Shown in pieces: positions 23,364-30,444 of a DNA stretch of 37,051 bases. How positions within the stretch are numbered: the stretch's first letter is position 1; every line of letters begins with the position of its first letter. The position numbers and the translations under genes were made by a program. The DNA is from JAITWN01 sp964581365. GTDB lineage: Bacteria; Pseudomonadota; Gammaproteobacteria; SZUA-140. The stretch spans positions 1-37,051 of the forward strand of contig CAZOOF010000016.1 of NCBI GenBank assembly GCA_964581365.1, given 5' to 3'. The notes under the pieces were generated by a model that was not told the origin of the DNA, searched no databases, and was given only the letters and a program-made list of their open reading frames with translations.

Positions 23364-24305
23364 TCATCCCTCCCGTGAATCCCCGTCGTGCGGGGGTGTC
23401 GTGGTGAGCCCCAGTTCTGGATCGAAGCGCGCTGCCCGCAGGCGCGCGACGAACCACTGGAGACCGTTACCCATCCGGTTGCGGCGCCATGCCGCCGAGA
23501 TTGTCACCGGCGGTCGCGGGACGTCCAGCGTCAGCACGCGCAGCAACCCCTCGTCGAGCTGACGGCGGATACGGTGGCGCGGCAGATAGCCGACCCCCAG
23601 CCCTTGGCACTGGACTTCGATCTTGCGTTCGATGGAAGGCACCAGGATGCGGCTGCGGCCGTCCAGCAGCCCTGCCGAGCGTACCGGCAGATGGCGGGAG
23701 CTGTCGGCGACCACCACCGTGGGATAGTGCTGGATGTCGCTGGCGGCCAGGGGCTGTGACAGACGCGTGAGGGGATGGTTCGCCGCCACCGCGAAGTCGA
23801 ACGGTACCTCGCCCAGTGCATGGATGGCGAATCCCGGGCCGGGCGGCGCGCCCTCGGCGCCGATCACCAGATCGCAGCGATCGTCGTTGAGCGCATCCCA
23901 GCTGCCCCCCATTACCTCTTCCATGAGTCGGATTTCGATGCGCGGTCGCACCCGATGGAAGTCTTCGATCAGCGCGTAGACCGGCGCGGGATCGAGCACG
24001 CTGTCGATGCAGATCCGCAGTTCCGTTTCCCAGCCCTCGGCCGTCTGGCGCGCCAGTGCGGCGAGTTCGTCGGCGGCCCTGAGGATCTTGCGTCCTTCCT
24101 CCAGGATCAGACGGCCTGCGGGGGTCAGCTCCGCCTTGCGACGGCTGCGATCGAACAGCGCCACGCCGAGATCCTGTTCCAGCTTGCTCACCGTATAGGA
24201 CACCGCCGAAGGCACGCGAAACAGCGCTTCCGCCGCCGCAGCGAAACTGTGGCGGCGGTCGATTGCATCCAGGGTGCGCAGTGCGTCCAGTGTGATCGGG
24301 TTCAA
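23364..24305 (-). CDS. yhaJ: LysR-family regulator, YhaJ-like
   Basis: The 313-residue protein has the LysR N-terminal winged HTH (residues about 1-60, MNPITLDALRTLDAIDRRHS, FRVPSAVSYTVSKLEQDLG) and a C-terminal effector-binding domain. The gene begins with TTG at 24305: an in-frame stop lies two codons before it and the family's MNPITLDAL start coincides with it. In E. coli, YhaJ activates yqjF in response to compounds such as dinitrotoluene breakdown products, and yqjF, yqjG, yhaJ and yhaK are clustered. Here the gene is divergent from yqjF-yqjG-yhaK, so it most likely controls them from the shared AT-rich region. Confidence 0.9.
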   Translation of the reverse strand: MNPITLDALRTLDAIDRRHSFAAAAEALFRVPSAVSYTVSKLEQDLGVALFDRSRRKAELTPAGRLILEEGRKILRAADELAALARQTAEGWETELRICIDSVLDPAPVYALIEDFHRVRPRIEIRLMEEVMGGSWDALNDDRCDLVIGAEGAPPGPGFAIHALGEVPFDFAVAANHPLTRLSQPLAASDIQHYPTVVVADSSRHLPVRSAGLLDGRSRILVPSIERKIEVQCQGLGVGYLPRHRIRRQLDEGLLRVLTLDVPRPPVTISAAWRRNRMGNGLQWFVARLRAARFDPELGLTTTPPHDGDSREG

Positions 24306-24415
24306 TGATCAGTAATTCTGAATTGTAGGTTCTAGATTATCCGTTATTAATCAGAAGTCATCAATATTATAGTGATAACCGTCAACAACAAATTTGAACA
24401 TTAAGGAGAAATACC
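24306..24415. promoter_or_regulatory. divergent yhaJ/yqjF control region with candidate LysR boxes
   Basis: The region is conspicuously AT-rich in GC-rich surroundings. GATTA (24335-24339) and TAATC (24348-24352) form an inverted repeat with an 8-base spacer. ATCA (24360-24363) and TGAT (24373-24376) form a second with a 9-base spacer, overlapping TATTAT (24365-24370), a possible -10 for yqjF. These fit recognition and activation sites of a LysR regulator. AAGGAG precedes the yqjF ATG. Confidence 0.6.
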
Positions 24416-24892
24416 ATGTCAGATACCCTGATCCGCCGTTTGAGCGCCACCGATGCTGGCGTCGCGGCCCTGGCCTTGCGCATCCCGGCGGGCATCATCT
24501 TCACCGCCCACGGCGCCCAGAAATTGTTCGGCAGCTTCGGCGGGCACGGTCTGGAGGGAACCGGTCAATGGATGACGTCCATCGGCCTGGAGCCCGGCTA
24601 TCTGATGGCCTTGCTGGCGGGCAGCGCCGAGTTCTTCGGCGGTCTGGCGCTGCTGGCCGGCCTCCTGGTGCGCCCGGTCGCCGCCGTGCTGGCCGTGACC
24701 ATGCTGGTGGCGATCTTCACGGTGCACATAGGCAACGGCCTGTTCATGAGCAACGGCGGCTACGAATTCGGCCTGGCCCTGCTGGCCATCACCGTCGCGC
24801 TGGTATTCAGCGGTGGCGGCGCCCTGTCGGTTGATCGCAGGCTGGCGGCGGGCGGCGCCGTGCCGACGCGGGCAGTCGCGGCCGGCTCCTGA
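24416..24892 (+). CDS. yqjF: DoxX-family inner-membrane protein YqjF
   Basis: A 158-residue membrane protein with four hydrophobic helices. DoxX landmarks are RIPAGIIFTAHGAQKLFGSFGG near the N-terminus, the AEFFGGLALLAGLLVRP segment and the IHIGNG-like VHIGNGLF motif. DoxX proteins are linked to quinone or thiol redox stress, and E. coli yqjF is strongly induced by nitroaromatic breakdown products, but the biochemical role is not settled. It is the first gene divergent from yhaJ, has a strong AAGGAG ribosome site, and is followed by a stem-loop and yqjG. Confidence 0.93.
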   Translation: MSDTLIRRLSATDAGVAALALRIPAGIIFTAHGAQKLFGSFGGHGLEGTGQWMTSIGLEPGYLMALLAGSAEFFGGLALLAGLLVRPVAAVLAVTMLVAIFTVHIGNGLFMSNGGYEFGLALLAITVALVFSGGGALSVDRRLAAGGAVPTRAVAAGS

Positions 24893-24933
24893 GGCCGGAT
24901 GCCGGTCCGAAGCTTGTCTGTTGTTCGGGTCCG

Positions 24934-24964
24934 GGTTCACTGTCGCGCATTCGCACAGTGAGCC
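24934..24964 (+). terminator. stem-loop between yqjF and yqjG
   Basis: GGT+TCACTGT (24934-24943) pairs with ACAGTGA+GCC (24955-24964), including one G-T pair. After a bulged C, GCG pairs with CGC around the tetraloop CATT. A pyrimidine-rich CTTCTTTTCC follows. It may be a partial terminator or an mRNA-stabilising element that sets yqjF above yqjG. Confidence 0.5.
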
Positions 24965-24997
24965 TGACCCGCCCTTCTTTTCCAGAGGTGACGCATC

Positions 24998-26005
24998 ATG
25001 GGACTTCTCGTCGACGGCCGCTGGCATGACGAATGGTATGACACGGAATCGACCCACGGGCATTTCGTGCGCAGCGAATCGCAGTTCCGCCACTGGGTGA
25101 CTGCCGACGGCAGCCCCGGACCGAGCGGTGAGGGCGGATACCGCGCGGAGCCGGGACGGTATCACCTGTACGTTTCCCTGGCCTGTCCCTGGGCGCACCG
25201 TACCTTGATTTTCCGCGCGCTCAAAGGACTCGAATCGATGATCGGCGTGTCGGTGGTCAATCCGCTGATGGCCGGGCATGGCTGGACCTTCGATCCGTAC
25301 GAGGGCGTGGTCGCCGATCCGGTCCAGGGCGCGCGCTATCTGTACGAGCTGTACCGCGCAGTGGATCCGCATTACTCGGGTCGCGTGACGGTGCCCGTGC
25401 TCTGGGACCGGCAGCGCAACGAAATCGTCAACAACGAATCGTCCGAAATCATCCGCATGTTCAACTCCGCTTTCGACGGCGTGGGTGCGCTGCCGGGAGA
25501 CAATTATCCGGTCGCATTGCGCGCGGACATCGACCGCCTGAACGAGCAGATCTACGATCGGGTGAACAACGGTGTGTACAAGGCCGGCTTTGCCACCAGT
25601 CAGGAAGCCTACGAGCAGGCGGTCTTTCCCTTGTTCGACATGCTGGACGAGCTCGAGCAACGCCTCGCCGGCCGGCGCTTTCTATTCGGTGACCAGGTGA
25701 CCGAGGCGGACTGGCGTCTGTTCACCACGCTGCTGCGCTTCGACGCCGTCTATCACGGACACTTCAAGTGCAATCTCCGCCGCATCGCGGACTACACGAA
25801 TCTGTCGGGCTATGTGCGGGACCTGTATCAGTGGCCGGGCGTCGCGGCGACCGTGAACATGAAGCACATCAAGGAGCACTACTATCGCAGCCATCGGACC
25901 ATCAATCCCTCGGGCGTCGTGCCGGCCGGACCGGTGCAGGATTTCGATCGGCCGCACGGCAGAGAGGCGCTGGCGCCGGACAGGAAGCGCAGCGGCCGGG
26001 TATGA
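24998..26005 (+). CDS. yqjG: glutathionyl-hydroquinone reductase YqjG
   Basis: A Xi-class glutathione transferase that reduces glutathionyl-hydroquinones to hydroquinones. The 335-residue product carries the catalytic motif CPWAHR with Cys63, the same number as in E. coli YqjG, the GST N-terminal thioredoxin fold with NNESSEIIRMFN, and the helical C-terminal domain with ADWRLFTTLLRFDAVY and the tail NPSGVVPAGP. The ATG at 24998 has AGAGGTG upstream. With YqjF and pirin it forms a likely quinone/electrophile detoxification unit under YhaJ. Confidence 0.96.
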   Translation: MGLLVDGRWHDEWYDTESTHGHFVRSESQFRHWVTADGSPGPSGEGGYRAEPGRYHLYVSLACPWAHRTLIFRALKGLESMIGVSVVNPLMAGHGWTFDPYEGVVADPVQGARYLYELYRAVDPHYSGRVTVPVLWDRQRNEIVNNESSEIIRMFNSAFDGVGALPGDNYPVALRADIDRLNEQIYDRVNNGVYKAGFATSQEAYEQAVFPLFDMLDELEQRLAGRRFLFGDQVTEADWRLFTTLLRFDAVYHGHFKCNLRRIADYTNLSGYVRDLYQWPGVAATVNMKHIKEHYYRSHRTINPSGVVPAGPVQDFDRPHGREALAPDRKRSGRV

Positions 26006-26069
26006 CGCCCGCGTCCCGTGTCGCCGGCGGCGTGCGAAGCGATGTGTTCCAACTTTGGGAGCTCCTGAC

Positions 26070-26762
26070 ATGATTCGCTTGAGACCATCCGCGGACCGCG
26101 GCCGCACGAAGCTGGACTGGCTCGACAGCCGCCACAGCTTTTCCTTCGCTGACTACTACGATCCGCAGTTCATGGGATTCTCCGAGCTGCGGGTCATCAA
26201 CGATGACCGGGTAGCCCCTGGCGCCGGCTTCGGTGCTCACGGCCACCGCGATATGGAGATCATCAGTTATGTGCTGGAAGGCAGCCTCGAACACCGGGAC
26301 GACGCCGGCGGACGCGGGCGTCTGAATGCCGGCGAAGTACAGACGATGAGTGCAGGGCAAGGCGTGATGCACAGCGAGTACAACGGGTCGGCGAGCGAAG
26401 CGGTGGCGTTCCTGCAGATCTGGATCCTGCCTGAGCGCAGCGGCGGCGAGCCCGCTTACGCGCAGAAAGACTTCTCCGCGTTCAGTGGCATCACGCTGGT
26501 GGTTTCCCCCGATGGCCGCGGCGGCTCGCTGTCGATCCGCCAGAATGCATTTATCTACAGGATCAAGCTCGACGGGGAAAGCGCGAGTCTTCGTGTGGCC
26601 GCCGAACGCGTCCAGTACCTCCACTTGGCTCGCGGCAGCATGAGCGTGAATGGAGTCGCGCTGGCTGCCGGTGATGGCGCCTATATCAGTGATGAGGAAA
26701 CGCTGTCGTTCGACGCCGCGGCACAGGCCGAGGCGGTGCTGATCGATCTGCCGGCGCGGTGA
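26070..26762 (+). CDS. yhaK: pirin-family bicupin YhaK
   Basis: The 230-residue protein is a pirin-type bicupin. The N-terminal cupin keeps the metal ligands H57 and H59 (GAHGHRDMEI) and H101 and E103 (VMHSEYN), with the family start of a serine/His-rich DSRHSFSFADYYDP. E. coli YhaK is a cytosolic redox-sensitive pirin relative, and other pirins show quercetinase activity; the role here is not shown. I chose the ATG at 26070, with GGGAG 9 bases upstream, over an upstream TTG. It is the last gene of the yqjF-yqjG-yhaK unit. Confidence 0.92.
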   Translation: MIRLRPSADRGRTKLDWLDSRHSFSFADYYDPQFMGFSELRVINDDRVAPGAGFGAHGHRDMEIISYVLEGSLEHRDDAGGRGRLNAGEVQTMSAGQGVMHSEYNGSASEAVAFLQIWILPERSGGEPAYAQKDFSAFSGITLVVSPDGRGGSLSIRQNAFIYRIKLDGESASLRVAAERVQYLHLARGSMSVNGVALAAGDGAYISDEETLSFDAAAQAEAVLIDLPAR

Positions 26763-26902
26763 AGCTTGCCCGCGGCGCGCGTTCACGGCGGAGTGCGCGC
26801 GGATCGGCAGCCGGGTGGCGGAGAGCGATCATGCGCGGGAGTCGGACACTTGCCCGAAGAAGAGGAGCAATCGGGGGCGACCTGGTCGACCGGTGATAAG
26901 GT

Positions 26903-26919
26903 CGCCCGCGCTGCGGGCG
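26903..26919. terminator. GC-rich hairpin between yhaK and tRNA-Val
   Basis: CGCCCGC (26903-26909) and GCGGGCG (26913-26919) form a 7-bp stem with a 3-base loop. It lies between converging yhaK and tRNA-Val(CAC) and could serve either. No T-run follows. The rest of 26763-26979 shows no gene. Confidence 0.35.
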
Positions 26920-26979
26920 CAGGTCGCTTGCATGAACATCGCCAGAGAGGCGCGGCGCGATTAAGTGCTTGAAATGGAA

Positions 26980-27054
26980 TGGTGGGCGATGCTGGGTTCG
27001 AACCAGCGACCCCTGCCGTGTGAAGGCAGTGCTCTACCACTGAGCTAATCGCCC
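26980..27054 (-). tRNA. tRNA-Val (anticodon CAC)
   Basis: On the minus strand a 75-base cloverleaf: the acceptor GGGCGAT pairs with ATCGCCC, the anticodon stem CTGCC/GGCAG holds loop TTCACAC with CAC at 27022-27020, the T-loop is TTCGAAC, and CCA is encoded. It complements tRNA-Val(UAC) at 1317 by reading GUG codons. Confidence 0.95.
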
Positions 27055-27067
27055 GTGAGGGAACGGG

Positions 27068-27096
27068 ATTCTACGAAGTCCGTGGCCGGCCGTCAA
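27068..27096 (-). promoter_or_regulatory. promoter of tRNA-Val(CAC)
   Basis: On the minus strand TTGACG (27096-27091) and TAGAAT (27073-27068) are spaced by 17 bases, near consensus. The start would be only a few bases upstream of the tRNA 5' end. Confidence 0.7.
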
Positions 27097-27128
27097 ATGG
27101 TGAGTGCGTCCATATTCCCGGACGGTCC

Positions 27129-27137
27129 TGCTAGAAT
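27129..27137 (+). promoter_or_regulatory. gltX extended -10 promoter
   Basis: TGCTAGAAT is an extended -10 element 31 bases before the gltX ATG, with no clear -35. GGGTT (27141-27145) and AACCC (27153-27157) form a small hairpin at or just after the expected start. Confidence 0.4.
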
Positions 27138-27167
27138 GCTGGGTTTCTGCATAACCCGGATCATCGC

Positions 27168-28580
27168 ATGACCATCCGTACCCGTTTCGCTCCAAGTCCC
27201 ACCGGCTACCTCCATATTGGGGGCGCTCGCACCGCGCTGTTCAGCTACCTGCACGCCCGGCGGCATGGCGGGACGTTCGTGCTGCGTATCGAAGATACCG
27301 ATCTCGAGCGCTCCACTCGCGAGTCCGTGAACGCCATTCTCGAAGGCATGGCCTGGCTGGGCCTCGATTATGATGAGGGGCCGTTTGCGCAGAGCGAGCG
27401 CATGGATCGTTACCGCGAGGTGATCGATCGCCTGCTGACCGAAGGCAAAGCCTATCACTGCTACTGCTCGAAGGAGCGGCTGGAGGATTTGCGCGCGGGT
27501 CAGATGGCGCGCAAGGAGAAGCCGCGTTACGACGGGCTTTGTCGGCATCGCTCCGGTCCGCCGCCGGAGGGCGTCAACCCGGTCGTCCGCTTCATCAATC
27601 CTGCCGAGGGCGCCGTGGTGGTGGAGGATCTGGTCCGCGGTCGCGTCGTTTTCGCCAATGCCGAGCTGGACGATCTGATCATCGCGCGATCCGACGGCAG
27701 CCCGACCTACAACTTCACCGTGGTCGTGGACGATTACGATATGCGCATCACGCATGTCATCCGCGGCGATGACCATCTCAACAATACGCCGCGGCAGATC
27801 AACATCCTGCGTGCACTGGGCGCAGAGCCTCCGGTCTATGCCCATGTGCCGATGATTCTCGGCGAGGACGGCAAGCGGCTGTCGAAGCGCCACGGCGCGG
27901 TGAGCGTCACCGCCTATCGTGACGAGGGTTATCTGCCCGAGGCGCTGCTCAACTATCTGGTGCGGCTCGGCTGGTCGCATGGCGACCAGGAGATTTTCTC
28001 GCTCGGCGAGATGATCGAGCTTTTCGACATCGCCAACGTGAACAACTCCGCCGCGGTGTTCAATCCCGCGAAGCTGCAGTGGCTCAACCAGCATTACATC
28101 AAGGAAAGTCCCGCGGACCGGCTGGTTGGACCACTCGGCTGGCAGCTCGGCCAGCTCGGTATCGATCCGTCCGAAGGGCCGGATATCGAGCGTGTCATCG
28201 AGCTGCAGCGCGAACGCGCGAAGACCCTGAAGGAGATGGCTGATATCAGCGCGTTCTTCTACACCGACTTCGATGACTACGAGCCTGCGGCCGCGCGCAA
28301 GCACCTGGTCGACGACGCGCTGGCGCCGCTGGTCCGGGCACGGGAGGTGCTGGCCGAGCTGCCGTCATGGGAGGCGGAGGGCATCCATGCGGCGCTCGCC
28401 GAAGTGGCCGAAGAACTCGGCCTCAAGCTCGGCAAGGTCGCGCAGCCGCTGCGGGTTGCAGTTTGCGGGCGCGCCGCCTCCCCCGGCATCGATGTGACCC
28501 TGGAACTGCTGGGCCGCGAGACCAGTCTGCAGCGCATCGATCGGGCGGTTCGCTGGATCGAGTCGGGAGATGCGGCATGA
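27168..28580 (+). CDS. gltX: glutamyl-tRNA synthetase
   Basis: GltX charges tRNA-Glu with glutamate. The 470-residue class I enzyme has the HIGH-type motif HIGG (residues 16-19) in PSPTGYLHIGGART and the KMSKS-type motif KRLSK (236-240). The zinc ligands C98, C100, C125 and H127 are present with the same numbering as E. coli. Because glnS follows, this is expected to be the discriminating form that does not charge tRNA-Gln. The ATG at 27168 gives the canonical start. Its stop overlaps the glnS start (ATGA), and a tRNA-Glu gene lies at 36736. Confidence 0.97.
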   Translation: MTIRTRFAPSPTGYLHIGGARTALFSYLHARRHGGTFVLRIEDTDLERSTRESVNAILEGMAWLGLDYDEGPFAQSERMDRYREVIDRLLTEGKAYHCYCSKERLEDLRAGQMARKEKPRYDGLCRHRSGPPPEGVNPVVRFINPAEGAVVVEDLVRGRVVFANAELDDLIIARSDGSPTYNFTVVVDDYDMRITHVIRGDDHLNNTPRQINILRALGAEPPVYAHVPMILGEDGKRLSKRHGAVSVTAYRDEGYLPEALLNYLVRLGWSHGDQEIFSLGEMIELFDIANVNNSAAVFNPAKLQWLNQHYIKESPADRLVGPLGWQLGQLGIDPSEGPDIERVIELQRERAKTLKEMADISAFFYTDFDDYEPAAARKHLVDDALAPLVRAREVLAELPSWEAEGIHAALAEVAEELGLKLGKVAQPLRVAVCGRAASPGIDVTLELLGRETSLQRIDRAVRWIESGDAA

Positions 28581-30286
28581 CGGGAAAGGATATGGCCTCA
28601 CCGGAGGTGGAGCGGCCCCGGCATTTCATTCGCCAGATCGTCGAGGAGGATCTGGCTGCCGGACGTAACGATGGCCAGGTGGTGACGCGGTTTCCGCCGG
28701 AGCCCAACGGTTACCTTCACATTGGCCATGCCAAGTCGATATGCCTCAATTTCGGTCTCGCCGAGGACTACGGCGGGCGCTGTCACATGCGCTTCGATGA
28801 CACCAATCCTCATAAGGAGGACCAGGAGTTCGTCGATGCCATTCTGGAAGACGTGCGCTGGCTGGGGTACGACTGGGGAGAGCATCTCTACTTCGCCTCG
28901 GACTATTTTGAAAAGCTGTACGAGTTGGCCTGCGAGCTGATCCGCAAGGGGAAGGCCTACGTCTGCGATCTGAACGCCGAGCAGATCAGGGAGTACCGCG
29001 GAACGCTGACCGAGCCCGGGCGCAACAGTCCGTGGCGCGATCGCAGCGTCGAGGAGAATCTGGATCTGTTTGCGCGCATGCGGGCGGGGGAATTCCCCGA
29101 CGGCTCGCGCGTGTTGCGGGCCAGGATCGACATGGCTTCACCCAATATGAACCTGCGCGATCCGGCGCTGTACCGGATCCGCCACGGCGTCTCGCATCAT
29201 CGCACCGGCGAGAGCTGGTGCATCTATCCGACCTACGACTACACGCATCCGATCTCCGATGCGCTCGAAGGGGTGACCCATTCGCTGTGCACGCTGGAAT
29301 TCGAGGATCACCGTCCGCTCTATGACTGGGTGCTGGACAATGTTTCGGTCGATTGCCATCCGCAGCAGATCGAGTTCTCGCGCCTCAATCTGCAGTACAC
29401 GGTGATGAGCAAGCGCCGCCTCACGCGCCTGGTGGACGAGGGCTTCGTGGAGGGCTGGAACGATCCTCGCATGCCGACGCTGGCGGGGTTGCGCCGCCGC
29501 GGCTATACGCCGGCGTCGATCCGTGAGTTCTGCGTCCGGATCGGCATCAGCAAAGCGGAGAACCTGGTCGAGATGGAGTTGCTGGAGAGCTGCATCCGTG
29601 ATGAGCTCAATGCGAGCGCGCCACGGCGGATGGCGGTGCTGCATCCGCTGTATGTGGTCATCGAGAACTATCCGGATGGGCAGGAGGAAATGCTCGAGGC
29701 CCAGAACCATCCGCAGGATCCGTCTCAGGGCGCGCGCAAGCTGCCGTTCAGCCGCGAGCTGTGGATCGATGCCAATGACTTCATGGAGAATCCCCCCAAG
29801 GGCTTCAAGCGCCTGGTGCCCGGCGGCGAGGTGCGGCTGCGCTATGGTTACGTGATCCGCTGCGAGGAGGTGATGCGTGACGGCGATCGCATCACCGGTC
29901 TGCGCTGCAGCTACGATCCGGCCACGCTGGGGGCCGATCCGGAAGGGCGCAAGGTCCGCGGCGTGATCCACTGGGTTTCCGCCCGCCATGCCGTCGAGGC
30001 CGAAGTGCGCCTTTACGATCGCCTGTTCGTGCATCCGACCCCCGACGCTGCGCGCGAGGAGGGGAAGGAGTTCACCGACTTCATCAACCCCGATTCGTTG
30101 CGGACGCTGACCCGCTGCATGCTCGAGCCCGCGCTCGCCGGCGCTGGCGGCGGGGAGCGTTTCCAGTTCGAGCGCGAGGGCTATTTCGTGCGGGACGGGC
30201 TGCTGGCGGGGCTCGACAAGCCGGTCTATAACCGCGTCGTGACGCTGCGCGATACCTGGGGAAAAGTGGCGGCGCGCCCGGGGTGA
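28577..30286 (+). CDS. glnS: glutaminyl-tRNA synthetase
   Basis: GlnS charges tRNA-Gln directly, so this organism does not depend on the amidotransferase route for Gln-tRNA. The 569-residue class I enzyme has HIGH at residues 48-51 (PEPNGYLHIGHAKS) and the MSK motif VMSKRRL near residue 277, followed by the two anticodon-binding beta-barrel domains. The ATG at 28577 overlaps the gltX stop by four bases, suggesting coupled translation; ATG 28592 (MASPEVERP) is a possible alternative start. A T-run after the stop (about 30292-30297) lacks a clear preceding hairpin. Confidence 0.97.
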   Translation: MTGKDMASPEVERPRHFIRQIVEEDLAAGRNDGQVVTRFPPEPNGYLHIGHAKSICLNFGLAEDYGGRCHMRFDDTNPHKEDQEFVDAILEDVRWLGYDWGEHLYFASDYFEKLYELACELIRKGKAYVCDLNAEQIREYRGTLTEPGRNSPWRDRSVEENLDLFARMRAGEFPDGSRVLRARIDMASPNMNLRDPALYRIRHGVSHHRTGESWCIYPTYDYTHPISDALEGVTHSLCTLEFEDHRPLYDWVLDNVSVDCHPQQIEFSRLNLQYTVMSKRRLTRLVDEGFVEGWNDPRMPTLAGLRRRGYTPASIREFCVRIGISKAENLVEMELLESCIRDELNASAPRRMAVLHPLYVVIENYPDGQEEMLEAQNHPQDPSQGARKLPFSRELWIDANDFMENPPKGFKRLVPGGEVRLRYGYVIRCEEVMRDGDRITGLRCSYDPATLGADPEGRKVRGVIHWVSARHAVEAEVRLYDRLFVHPTPDAAREEGKEFTDFINPDSLRTLTRCMLEPALAGAGGGERFQFEREGYFVRDGLLAGLDKPVYNRVVTLRDTWGKVAARPG

Positions 30287-30309
30287 TCGCTTTTTTGGTG
30301 TGTAATCTA

Positions 30310-30339
30310 TTGTAATTTAATGCGAATTCCGTAGATAAT
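30310..30339 (+). promoter_or_regulatory. candidate promoter of the mnh operon
   Basis: TTGTAA (30310-30315) and GATAAT (30334-30339) are spaced by 18 bases in an AT-rich stretch after glnS. The transcript would have a leader of about 100 bases before mnhA. Confidence 0.5.
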
Positions 30340-30444
30340 CGAGCGTCGCCCGCAGGGTGGCTTCATTCACGCCTTGGGAAACGCAACGGGCATGTTCGAT
30401 TCGCAGACGGAGAGTGCCGCCGGGCCGGCGCCAGATGAGGGACG

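Noticed and set aside
26766..26972. Short plus-strand frame between yhaK and tRNA-Val
   Set aside because: It is rich in Arg, Gly and Ala with no start site support, and contains the GC hairpin at 26903.
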